Part shown: piece after piece, positions 12,497-22,137 of the stretch
How positions within the stretch are numbered: position 1 is the stretch's first letter
How the letters are laid out: each line of letters opens with the position of its first letter
Assembly: GCA_040143965.1 (NCBI GenBank)
Contig: JASJQH010000042.1
Span: forward strand, 1 to 39,414
Reading direction: 5' to 3'
Length of the DNA: 39,414 nucleotides
Source of the DNA: Basidiobolus ranarum
Taxonomy: Eukaryota; Basidiobolomycota; Basidiobolomycetes; Basidiobolales
Translations under genes and position numbers: made by a program
The notes under the pieces: generated by a model
What the model was told of the DNA's origin: nothing
What the model saw: the letters and a program-made list of their open reading frames with translations, nothing else
Databases searched by the model: none

Positions 12497-15281
12497 TCAA
12501 TTTACTTGCTCCTTGCCCAGCATACCAAGCTGTTGCAAGAATCCTCTGGGAGTGAGAAGTTCAGTGGATCCGTAAGTGATCTTCTTTTTAATTACCTGTC
12601 GCTGAATTCCATGTGAATCACGTTAGAAAGAGAGATCAAATCAGTCTACAATCTGATTATTTTACCTGGGCAAACTCCTGTAAATTTTGATATTCCACAT
12701 AATTTCCTCCACCCACAACGAACACAATAGCCTCTTGGAATGGGACTTTACCACGTGTATATTTTCCAACACTACTACGACTCAATTTAGGATTGAAATA
12801 AAGGTAATCATCCGTTTCGTTAATGACACTGTTAGGATCCATCATTTGTTCTACCACCTTGGTGACATTCAGATCTTTACGTGTGGGTAGCAAATTCTTG
12901 AAGCTAGATAAAAGATTTCCATAAGCTCCACCCATGATACCTCCTTCCTTCAAATGATCAGTTAACTAGTAAAATCACATATTTAGCAGGCTTAGTAGAT
13001 TCTCTTGATGGGAGAGGCAGCTTTAACCCCTTACCTTATTACTGATGGAACTAAAGCGATTAAGGAAATCTGGTCCCTTGTAAGCACTTGGGTTCACATT
13101 CGTGACCGAAGTCATGCGAGTGAAAGCACGAACCCTGATATTCCATATGGTTAGTGTGAAGGACTTCAACAAGCGGAACAAGCGATTCTCTGATATTACC
13201 TTTTGAGATAATACAACGGTTTCATATCACATTCTGCTTTTTCTAAAGCAGCTTCGTACTCATCCATATCTTCTTGTAAGATCTTTTCTACTGACAAGTA
13301 ATAAATCAAGAATAGACGCATCTTGTCCTCTGGCTTTTTGGTCGCATCGTTGATAGCCTCAAGGATGGTGCTTTTGTTCTAGTTCATGCCAATGTTACTC
13401 AAGAAAAGTGTCAAATGTTCACCTCAAGGTTAACTAACCTGTTTCCCCATAGACTCTTCCATTTGAAAGAAAACATCCAATTGACGATCTTTGATGATGT
13501 TTAAAAGTGCGGTAGCAATGTTCATATGCATATCAATGGTGGTTTTTCGAGCAGTCAACTCAGGAAGGGCCGTGATTGCGGACTTTAAGTGCTTGGCGTT
13601 AGAAGTAACGTCCCTGTAATTGAGATAGGTAGTTGGCTGTCAGCATCAAATATGACAGTGACTTAGACATGATATACCGACATTTGATTCACATCGTCAA
13701 GAGAAGTAAGGCCGCTCATTCGGGTGATTTCAGCTGCATCTTGCTTGTACTTGCTTAGCTCCAGATCGATTTCCTCTAAGGAAGATGTATCAATACAAGT
13801 CATTAAAAAGATCAGCATCCATTTGGACTATTACCGGCAACTTGAGGGAAAGGGGCAGATGCATTCTTAGCCCAAAAGAAGTCTTGAATGTCAAGATCAT
13901 AGCCTTTCTTGGTGACTCGTCCTTGATCTTGTGTCTATAATTATAAATATGTTATCGTCTAGTGGAACTAAGTGTCGTAACAAAATGTCTGATGGCTAAC
14001 CTGGATGACAATTCTGTTCAATTTCATATCCAACGCATCGTGAACCAAAGCTTGGTATGTCCATGAATGGCTGAATAATGGAGCAAGATCAATGCTTCTA
14101 TCAAGCAAAATAAGTACTAAAAAGTATAAAACAAAAACGGTTAGTAAGACTGGCTCTTGCCAGTGGACTAGGAGAATACTTGCCTGGACTCTGTGTAGCT
14201 AGCCCATTAGTATCAGCGAACAGGTTTGCTCTGTTGTTCAATACATGATCTCTTAGTTTACTATCAAGACGCTGAGATATCATCTCGGCGGCACCACCCC
14301 TAGGGCATCTAATAACGGGAACAACACCTAATGAACATATTAGTAAACACCATTGCAATGTGTAAATATGCGAAGAACAATACCCATGGTCACTAGCACA
14401 GAGAACAGTGAATTGACAATTTGATCAATCATGCCTTGTATAGAGGTTTCAGGGGCAGAAGGATCATTCAACTGAAGGTAAGAATTCTGTATGTTCAAAG
14501 AGAACATGTTGGATTCCGAGCATACAAAATTCAGATATTGATCGTACACCTATTCAAAAATAACTTAGATAAGATGTCACAACTATAAAGAAAAATAAAG
14601 CACTACTTGAGCGATTTGATCTGAGGAGTTTGTGGTAATAGCAACGGAAGCAAGATCTTCAAGTAACGGGCGAGGAAGAGCAGAAGAAAAATTCAAATAA
14701 TATGACTCGTAAAGATTCTTTGTAAAATCCTGTATCAACCTTGATGTTAAATAAAGCCAAGCTATATCAAAGATGTCACTAAACTAGGGTAAGTCTCTAC
14801 CCTACTCTACCTCACTAATCTTCCTAACATTTTCTTGGGTAGGTTCTACAAAATAAATGGCGGGGACATCAGGGATTGGCAAACGCTCACTATTTAAAAG
14901 CCTATTGTGTTTTGAAGAGGTAAGGAAACTAAAAATATTGGTTGATTGACATCAATGAAGCTTAAGTGTCCTACATATGGACTGTGACTCCGTTTTCTCG
15001 TAAATCATTGACACGAAGCACAGAGGAAATGAGGTCTTGACCGAATTGATCGAAGATGAGGACCTTCCAAACAGGATCACCTGATGCTAATCCAATCAGT
15101 GGAATGTTAGACTCTTCGTTGGTTGATGTGTCCTCATGATTGAGGTTGAGCATTTTAACGATAGCATCTGTGAAGTAAAAAATTGGACGGCTTAGGAAAT
15201 GGTTAACTTTACAATGGAGCAGTCAAAAACAAAGAACTTACCTATTTGTTTATCCCTCAAGGATTTTTCAGTAGTCTCCAT
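12497..15281 (-). CDS. SLY1: SM protein Sly1 (SCFD1), ER-Golgi fusion
   Basis: Fourteen exons on the minus strand: 15281-15242, 15167-14975, 14901-14811, 14729-14607, 14549-14384, 14327-14184, 14116-14001, 13934-13835, 13775-13682, 13613-13439, 13378-13200, 13134-13035, 12965-12666, 12601-12497. They give 641 aa, matching Sly1 length. Sly1 binds the syntaxin Sed5 and templates SNARE assembly in ER-Golgi traffic. Recognisable blocks are [110 protein letters not shown] and [20 protein letters not shown]. The short last exon supplies the conserved YGSTELL tail. One intron has a GC donor (GCAAGT at 14183) and another a GTCGGT donor (13681); both are required for an open frame. Confidence 0.95.
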
Positions 15282-16760
15282 ATTTTGTAACGTTCTTGGA
15301 TAAAGTTGGCTTAACGTGACCTCGTCCTGTACAGTTTAGAGGAATATGCTATGCTATGAGTTTATGATAGAAGATTGGAAATAGCTTTAATTAGATATTT
15401 GTGGCAATTCTAAATAATTATTGAATTTGAGAAAAACAAATTACGAACAGTTAAAATCAGCATATTATTGAATCAGGCTTAATAGTTTGGTATACGTGGT
15501 GAGTTTGATTTGGTCCAAATGTTACTATGGTTAGCATTTGTTAAGCAACAATTAATGCCATCAATGTTTGTTTAATAATTAAGGATTTCCTTCGAAGCAT
15601 TTTAATCTCACATTTTATTCATTGTAAGCATTGCTAACCCATTGCTCATTTCCAAGAATAGTCTACGTAAATAGAAGAAATAACGATGGCTTATCATATT
15701 ATATTCTTGTCGCTACTATTGTGGAGAAAGTATGAGATAGCCTAACCCTAACCCTAAGCCACCTGCCAGTATGTGTCGCCTTGGCCTGCAGAAACTGGAA
15801 ATTTATTCAGCCAGCTTTGACCAATTAAAGTTCCAAGTGTACGTAAAGGTTGTACGTGTATAGTAAACCGAAGGTAAACCATTTAACGATGATTGAATGT
15901 CAATCCAAAATGACATTATATCGGTGAAATGGGAATATAAGGTTTTCATGAAGACGGCGTGAGAACCATTGAAGATCTTGACGCCAGATGTTAAATTTAC
16001 CCGCTGCTCTTCCCTTGAATATGCCTGATTCTTACCTAGATTCACCTGCTACATTTCCATTTTTATATTATACATATATAACGTACATATAAACAGGAAA
16101 CATCAATCGCATACTAGAAGTCCCCTCAATCCCACTCTATTCCTGTTGTTGATCTGGCTTTAATCAATGTATACTCTTGAATCCGGGGTAGGGTGACCCC
16201 CTGAAAGCACCTTTGGATGAAGTTGAAGTTACAACTCATCTCCAATAATTGGATCAGCATTCACTGTCTTCGCGACTCTTGAAGCTATAAATTAGCAATA
16301 CTGTAATGGCATGCAAGAAAGGAGTCAGTTGAACCTTAAGCCATTGATCTTCTCCCATTATCGTCTCTCCCTATTCTCCTTTTGCCCCTTAACTTTCACT
16401 TCTCCACTTGCGTAAACGTAGCCAGTATAATCTCCTTAACCTGTCATACAATAACCATTTTGTGGGCCTTTTTACTCAGATCAGACATCCCTTTATTTTC
16501 TTTTCTTTTAAAAAAGCCAATCTCCCATTGCTTTGCTCTTGGAATGAATATTGATATTACTTTTTAAAAGCATTCATCCAAGGAGCTAACGAAATCCCAC
16601 TAAATCCTTACACTCACATATCCCTATAATTAACGATCCTTTGCACCTCTCCTTTAGTTTGATATTCATCAGACCATAATATAACATAGTATATACGAAC
16701 GTAATTATATTCAACAAAGCTAACTTACCTATTTGGGCACTATAATACACAACAAATAGG
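15282..16760. other. Long divergent intergenic region with a telomere-like motif
   Basis: About 1.5 kb between SLY1 and the SMI1/KNR4 gene. CCCTAA repeats (about 2.5 units) lie at 15741-15758. An 80-codon minus-strand frame around 15803-16045 has no recognisable homology and its flanking splice phases do not join into a longer frame. The last ~350 bp before 16761 are pyrimidine-rich, as common in fungal promoters. Confidence 0.45.
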
Positions 16761-17381
16761 ATGCCAGCTTTAACGCTTTGTGGAGTTAGGGAAGAAGCTC
16801 GTGAGCTAGGACAACGACTCTTTGAAGAAGATATATATTTTCAGTTACCTCTTACAGAACCAAAGATAATTGAATTCGAACGAGAACATTTCATTCGTTT
16901 ACCTGAAGACTATCGTATTGTACTCAGTCAAGTAGGAAACGGAACCTGTCCGAGCGGTGGAATTCTACCATTAGGCTATGTTCCGTATGAATATCCCGTA
17001 CCTTATAACGACTTATTAAGAAACCTCTGCGAGCCTTTTCCTTTAACCGAGGACTTCATATTTGAAGCTGAAGGTAACTTAGAAGAGGATTTTTTGGATT
17101 CTTTGAACCACGGTCATTTGGTCTTGGCCAGTGATGACTATCTTAGCCACTGGATACTTATAGTTGAAGGGCCTTCGAGGGGGGAGGTGTGGCGAAGAAA
17201 GAGTGACATAGGCTTTACACGCTGCGCTGCCAAAATGGAGTTTTTAGGTTGGCTAGAAGAAAGACTGATAGCCCTTAAAAGTCGAATTGAAGAAACTAGC
17301 GATGATGATAGCGATATGGGTATGGATACGGATGAAGAGTCGGACGGTGAATGGGAAGAGGATGTCAAAGATGAAGTGTAA
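16761..17381 (+). CDS. SMI1/KNR4 (SUKH-1) domain protein
   Basis: A single exon encodes 206 aa. The SUKH fold begins near residue 25 with LPLTEPKIIEFEREHFIRLPEDYRIVLSQVGNG, the hallmark 'LP..Y..fl...NG' region. A GILPLG strand, LVLASDD, WILIVEG and a GEVWRRKSDIGF block follow. Yeast Smi1/Knr4 is a scaffold linking cell-wall integrity signalling (Slt2) and glucan synthesis. Bacterial SUKH proteins are mostly immunity factors against toxins. The last ~35 residues are strongly acidic (SDDDSDMGMDTDEESDGEWE), a likely protein-interaction tail. The protein is less than half the length of yeast Knr4 and closer to stand-alone SUKH proteins, so the cellular role is uncertain. It is the only fully intronless gene here besides UreD, the single-pass CBM-like protein, the ubiquitin fusion and the mini-proteins. 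Confidence 0.85.
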   Translation: MPALTLCGVREEARELGQRLFEEDIYFQLPLTEPKIIEFEREHFIRLPEDYRIVLSQVGNGTCPSGGILPLGYVPYEYPVPYNDLLRNLCEPFPLTEDFIFEAEGNLEEDFLDSLNHGHLVLASDDYLSHWILIVEGPSRGEVWRRKSDIGFTRCAAKMEFLGWLEERLIALKSRIEETSDDDSDMGMDTDEESDGEWEEDVKDEV

Positions 17382-18081
17382 TTCCTCAATCCACCTTTCA
17401 CTATACAAACTATATTCACTTTTCTCTATTCTGTACTACTACATCAACATATCACTCAATTGAAAATATCCTTGTTCTAGGCAATTTCTACTTTTTTCAC
17501 GTGGTCGTGGCCTAAAAGCTTTCGATTATTTCTCATGTAAATACTTCCAATAGAAGAAGATCTTACTTCATCCGTCGCGTGCGAAGTTTAGAGTACAAAA
17601 TAGACGTACTTGAATATGTTTATATCCCTTAACCCAATCTCAGTTGACACAAATAAATACTTGAACGGCAAGTGAATCAAGAAACTCATGATCCATCGTA
17701 AATATTGGAATTTTGGTGGGTTACCAGATTCAACAGTAAAGTTGTGGGACGTTTCATTGCTTCTACACTAACTCATCATATAAGCGGGATTATTTAACTT
17801 CTCCATTGGCTGGATTCCAGCTGTTTCATGAAGGCATAAGCTTATTGATACAAGGTTCAGCTTTTCTTTGTATTGCCTCATCATATTTAATGCAAGATAT
17901 TGAAGCATTCAGATACGTTTTAGAGCAGAGCAACTGTTAAAGAATAAACCGCTTGTGGTATCTGCTACAGACTAATCCGAAACCTGCAACATGATATCTC
18001 CGAAAGTACATTATAATACGGATATATAACTTAAAGATTAACGGTAAGTTTTTGATATCTGGTGATCTCTTCTGTCTCATA
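17382..18081. promoter_or_regulatory. Intergenic region with TATA box for the secreted orphan
   Basis: A TATATAA element at 18023-18029 lies ~55 nt before the ATG at 18082, a plausible core promoter. The rest is AT-rich DNA without recognised features. Confidence 0.45.
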
Positions 18082-19309
18082 ATGCGTTCACTTTACCTTC
18101 AACTAGCTTTGATCTCTCTTGCGGCAGCCTTACCAGTAGATCAAGTAGTATTTAGTTTAAAGAAAAACAATGGAGTCATCAGCGATACACTTTCATCAAC
18201 TGGAGATGTAAAGAATATTCAGATTTCCTGGGATGGCAAAGACATCAATACACCTAAACTTAAACAGCAGAACCTCGAACGTAAAATGACCATGTATCCA
18301 TTAGATCAAAATCTACCTATAAACCAGGGTAAAATGAATGCGGAAGGCTCAGGTACTTCACTATGCATGGTCAAAAATACGAGTAGCAACTAACCCTCCA
18401 TAGAATTGAAAATGCAGGAGACTGGATGTGACGGAATGGATAGTGAGTACAATGATCCATTGGTGGCAATCCCTCTAGATATGATTAAAGGACAGTCTCA
18501 AGATTATCCAATAAGTGAAGATCCTTTTGGCCTTGGAAATGATGGTAAATGGTAAAAACTTTGAGAGCTACAGTATCAACTCTAAATTCCCATCTAGGTA
18601 TATTTACACAGTTGATTCCTCAACCATTCATGGGTATGTTGAAGATTTTCTAGAATAGGGAATTCCTGACCGCTCTTTACTCATCAATTCCCTTTTTCGT
18701 CAGATAATACTATCCAATCTGGAATGAGTGATCTTTTACAACCAAGTAGGTCAAAATAGGTGATTTTTTTATACCTCAAATGGCTCTAACATCTCGTTTA
18801 GGTATTTTCGCTAGCCCATTCAGTCAAATCCAAAATCTCATTTCTGGTAAGTGGTGTAAATATATCTTATTGGGTAACTGCTCGTTAATATTTATCCCAT
18901 CCTCAGGAACAAACTTCATCCCAGGATTTCCTACAGGAATCCTACAAGGTGAGATTATCCTCTTTTACCTAACTCAGCGCTTGTCCACTAATTTTAATCA
19001 CATCCCTTCAAGATATGATGTCTAACTTGCCATTTGGTAATGGAATGATCGAACTTGGCTCACCTATGGATGGTATTTTACTTAGTAAAGCTTAACATTA
19101 TGCACATATTCCCTTAAGCAAAATCCATACATAGGCATCAACATGAGTCCAGAGCTTGGTGTTGAGATGTCCGAAATGCTAGTTCCGGATGGTTTCCCAT
19201 TACCAGATCTAACCTCAGTAAGTAAGAGTGGAATCTGTACTTAGCAAACACACCATTCATTTACACTTAATTCCAGGGACTCTCAATGATGGAAATCTTG
19301 GTGACATAA
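18082..19309 (+). CDS. Secreted orphan protein built of tiny phase-1 exons
   Basis: Nine exons (18082-18352, 18404-18544, 18598-18633, 18704-18745, 18802-18846, 18907-18948, 19013-19072, 19135-19217, 19277-19309) give a closed frame of 250 aa. No family was recognised. The N-terminus MRSLYLQLALISLAAALP is a clear signal peptide and there is no later membrane segment, so the product is probably secreted. Exons 3-7 are only 36-60 nt. The first seven introns are all phase 1, so exons 2-7 are each divisible by three. Encoded modules such as GIFTQLIPQPFM, SIFASPFSQIQNLIS and TNFIPGFPTGILQ look loosely alike (short, Pro/Phe/Ile-rich). Only five cysteine-poor turns are present and no dibasic processing site was noticed. 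AATAAA lies at 19359-19364. The start ATG follows a TATA box by ~55 nt. Splice sites rest on consensus and frame only. Confidence 0.8.
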
Positions 19310-19462
19310 AACTTGGGATAATTGAACCAACCTGTCGGCTTTTGTTGAAAAAAAAACTAATAAAACACGTCTTTAATTAAATAAGTGGGGATTAAATGTT
19401 CAGTATTTGAATGGTTGTGATTTACACGAGATAAATCGCTCTATTTCCTATATATACTCCCT

Positions 19463-20425
19463 TTAAATAAGAATTCGGGAGTAAACGTCATCTCCGATTA
19501 ATGGGACAATCTCCTTCAATTGTTCTTTAACGAAGAGTCGAATCTCCTCAGTAGTTAAAGCAGCAGCACGAAGAATTACACCATCTTCATCACCAATCAC
19601 CGATGCGGACCAAATAGGACTTTGAGGAGGAAGTTTGGAGCTTCTTGGTGAGATGGTGATTTGATTAAATTGTTCAAGAATACTATGGACCAAAGTCTTC
19701 AATTGGGGACCATATAACACCAGGATAGCGTAACATTCATAAGGAGCAACACGATAACCATAATTTGTACGTTGTCCAAAGTGATTCATGGATTGTTTGG
19801 TCTCTTCTGAACGTAATTCATCACCTTCCAATTCTTTCACTCTATGATCATCACGAATAAGCTGAGCGTCACGAAGGACAAGTTTATCATCATGATAAAT
19901 ATTGTTAATGGAGTTATATTCGGCAAATTCCCAGCTTTCTCCTCTACTCATTCTACCACTGGTAAACCAATCGAGTAAAACCAAGGAACCGGTCCCGGAG
20001 AGGCGAAAGTCTTGTGTCTGATGATACATAGCATCTTTGAAGCAGGTCACTTGGTCAGGAAGTAATACTAAGAGGGCATCTTCTTCTATGACATACTTGA
20101 AATGTTGTGCTGAGGCGTCAGTAGAGAGTGGCAGATTAGGGTTTCTCTTTTTGAACACTTTGGTAGAACCTTGAGTGAGCATGGATAATTTGGCACCTTT
20201 CTTTACTGCAACGTCCATGGTGACCACGTCACCGCAAACCAAACCACCACCATAGGTTAAAGAGTAGATTAGAGCGGTCTTTTTCAAGAGAGCAGATGGT
20301 CGGATCAATTTTAAAGGATAACGTGAATGGAAACGGGTTAGGGTGGCGGTTTCTCCTACCAAGGCACACTCAATTTTACCTTGGCCTTGCTCTATAGTAA
20401 TGGTTTTGGAGAGGATTTTAGACAT
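19463..20425 (-). CDS. ureD: Urease accessory protein UreD (UreH family)
   Basis: A single exon encodes 320 aa from the first ATG (MSKILSKTI). The longer frame to 20455 begins with GTG and was rejected. UreD with UreF and UreG forms the chaperone complex that loads nickel into apo-urease. Family features are LTRFHSRYPLKLIRP near the N-terminus, YGGGLVCGDVV, the TQGSTKVFKK block, LLPDQVTCFKDA, GSLVLLDWFTSGRMSRGE and a C-terminal region ending near a cysteine-free tail. Length agrees with fungal UreD. It converges with the secreted orphan; no other urease gene is visible here, as expected because fungal urease genes are dispersed. Confidence 0.95.
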   Translation of the reverse strand: MSKILSKTITIEQGQGKIECALVGETATLTRFHSRYPLKLIRPSALLKKTALIYSLTYGGGLVCGDVVTMDVAVKKGAKLSMLTQGSTKVFKKRNPNLPLSTDASAQHFKYVIEEDALLVLLPDQVTCFKDAMYHQTQDFRLSGTGSLVLLDWFTSGRMSRGESWEFAEYNSINNIYHDDKLVLRDAQLIRDDHRVKELEGDELRSEETKQSMNHFGQRTNYGYRVAPYECYAILVLYGPQLKTLVHSILEQFNQITISPRSSKLPPQSPIWSASVIGDEDGVILRAAALTTEEIRLFVKEQLKEIVPLIGDDVYSRILI

Positions 20426-21511
20426 GAGGAAAGATAGATATGGACAAGAAGACACGCGGTTAAGATTTCAAGTATTAATCAGTGAGATTTATTGTTGTTC
20501 ATGTGGATTCTTTTATGTAAAAAATCCACCCGGTGGCTAGATTCACTAGATTATAATTGGTAAAAATCATTTACTAAATATGGGAAACATCCATATATAT
20601 ATACTTCACTGAATCTGGTAAAAATATGGAAATCGAATGGGCTCGTTTCCATTTTACCTTGATCATAGAAAATACTGTTTTTAGAAAAGCTGAGTTCAAT
20701 CCCACGAGTATAGGGCTAGCTAGAATAGGGGGAGGGGGAGAGGGAGGGTGGTGAGACAGGGATAATGGAAACAAAACATATGTAGTAAACATACAAGGTG
20801 GCAAGAAATAGGGGTGACAATAGGGATGAGGTATTTACTTAAAAGAAGCTATAGACTCCAAAAGTATATCCTAGCTCAAAATAATCCATTACGTGTACAA
20901 CGGTTTCTGATGGTAAAGAATTGAGCATCAAGCGCTTAGTCAGCTAATCCAGAATATCTCTAAGATTATCAGACTTCATAACTAAACCAACCTCAAGATT
21001 AAGATTATCATCATTTCGCTAGTTGTGCAAGTCCATACCTTATGAATAGTACTAATTAATAGTAGGATAAATATAGAGCGAAATAAAAACATTCCCTAAT
21101 TCAAGTTATCAAATATGATATTCGAAACTTAACTCTCGTATAAATGAGTTTAGCTAGGTTTAATTCCAGTGTTCCTTTAAACAATAACTTGAGATTTAGT
21201 CAATGTAGCAATATTGATACTGGATAGATATAGTTACCAGTAAGAAATATCTATCTTGGGGAGAATATTTGGAATCTGAGTTATTGTGTAGGAATATCAA
21301 GCGAAACTCATTTAAATAACGCGATACTAACCAAATATTTAAACTTGGTTTGAGGAAGAAAATATACGAATTCAACAACAACCATATTTGATCTGTTAAA
21401 GCTGATAGATATTGTTTTTTTCTTCAAAATTCGATCTATTTATTGCACTTACCCCTTGCTTAGATAGACAGGGGACAGTTGAATGGGGTTTTTTTTTCAT
21501 TAAATGATGAG
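20426..21511. other. AT-rich region with a G-quadruplex-like tract
   Basis: Between UreD and the snoRNA host gene. At 20728-20748 the plus strand has four G-runs of three to five separated by one to three bases, a formal G-quadruplex motif inside a ~35-nt purine tract. No gene was recognised. Confidence 0.5.
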
Positions 21512-21518
21512 TATATAA
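21512..21518 (+). promoter_or_regulatory. TATA box of the snoRNA host gene
   Basis: TATATAA followed by GG lies ~75 nt before the first predicted 5' splice site. A transcription start 25-35 nt downstream would leave a ~45-nt first exon, in line with the other host exons. Confidence 0.6.
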
Positions 21519-21614
21519 GGTTGTTTTTCTTCCTAAGGATAAGTCACTCAAAATCATCGATAGCATTGACAGCGGAGTTGTAAATAGGTAAGTGAGAGAA
21601 AAGTTTATATTAGC

Positions 21615-21703
21615 GAAGTGGATGACGAGACTAAGCACGTCAGTCAGTAAGTTCTTCGGAACAGTGTTGACCCAATTATCTATACCCAAATTTCCGACAC
21701 TTC
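21615..21703 (+). ncRNA. Box C/D snoRNA copy 1 (snR40-like guide)
   Basis: Terminal stem GAAGTG (21615-21620) pairs with CACTTC (21698-21703). C box-like ATGACGA is at 21622-21628, hairpin GTTC-TTCG-GAAC at 21651-21662 and C'-like TGTTGA at 21665-21670. Guide CTATACCCAAATT is at 21680-21692. The D box reads CCGA at 21694-21697 instead of CTGA, the one core defect among the copies. The guide complements a conserved 25S rRNA segment; by the D+5 rule it would direct 2'-O-methylation of the uridine equivalent to yeast 25S U898, the snR40 target. Function of this copy is less certain because of the D box change. Confidence 0.8.
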
Positions 21704-21825
21704 AATCCTACTTCATTCCTATGACACTTTTATTAATTTTCCCATTTCATAGATTGTAAAATAGCTCTCTGCAAGTTCTTGTCTAATCTGAAGTCAATTA
21801 ATGTAAGTATTTTTTAGTGAAATAA

Positions 21826-21920
21826 TGCATCTAGAATGACGAGACTAAGCACGTCAGTCAGTAAGTTCTTCGGAACGCTGTTGACCCAATTATCTATACC
21901 CAAATTTCTGACTAGATGCA
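21826..21920 (+). ncRNA. Box C/D snoRNA copy 2 (snR40-like guide)
   Basis: The longest terminal stem of the three: TGCATCTAG (21826-21834) with CTAGATGCA (21912-21920), nine perfect pairs. C box-like ATGACGA is at 21836-21842, the UUCG hairpin at 21865-21876, guide CTATACCCAAATT at 21894-21906 and a canonical D box CTGA at 21908-21911. An upstream antisense element GCACGTCAG lies before a degenerate D'. Apart from the stems it is nearly identical to the other copies. It is the best preserved copy and the likely main source of the mature RNA. Confidence 0.87.
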
Positions 21921-22048
21921 CAATTCTATTTTTTTTTTCATTCCAACTTATCGTTCTCTCTTCAGGATTTACAGTATGTACATATAAGCGAATTACATCT
22001 GGAGGTTTATGACTTTGTAATGGTAAATATCTTTCATTATGTGAATTG

Positions 22049-22137
22049 TATGCGAATGACGAGACTAAGCACGTCAGTCAGTAAGTTCCTCGGAACGCTG
22101 TTGACCCAATTATCTATACCCAAATTTCTGACGCATA
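22049..22137 (+). ncRNA. Box C/D snoRNA copy 3 (snR40-like guide)
   Basis: Terminal stem TATGCG (22049-22054) with CGCATA (22132-22137). C box-like ATGACGA is at 22056-22062 and the hairpin at 22085-22096, with loop CTCG instead of TTCG and the stem intact. C'-like TGTTGA is at 22099-22104, guide CTATACCCAAATT at 22114-22126 and D box CTGA at 22128-22131. It differs from copy 2 by one internal base and wholly in its stem and flanks. Confidence 0.85.

Noticed and set aside
12378-12616. Two plus-strand ORFs of 60-65 codons
   Set aside because: They overlap the last SLY1 exon (12497-12601) on the minus strand, which has clear homology.
15803-16045. 80-codon minus-strand ORF with AATAAA after the stop and a GTAAGAATC nearby
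   Set aside because: Looks mildly protein-like, but the nearby splice sites do not join in phase and no family is recognisable.
17740-17890. Minus-strand ATGATGAG motifs as snoRNA C boxes
   Set aside because: No correctly spaced CTGA with flanking stems.
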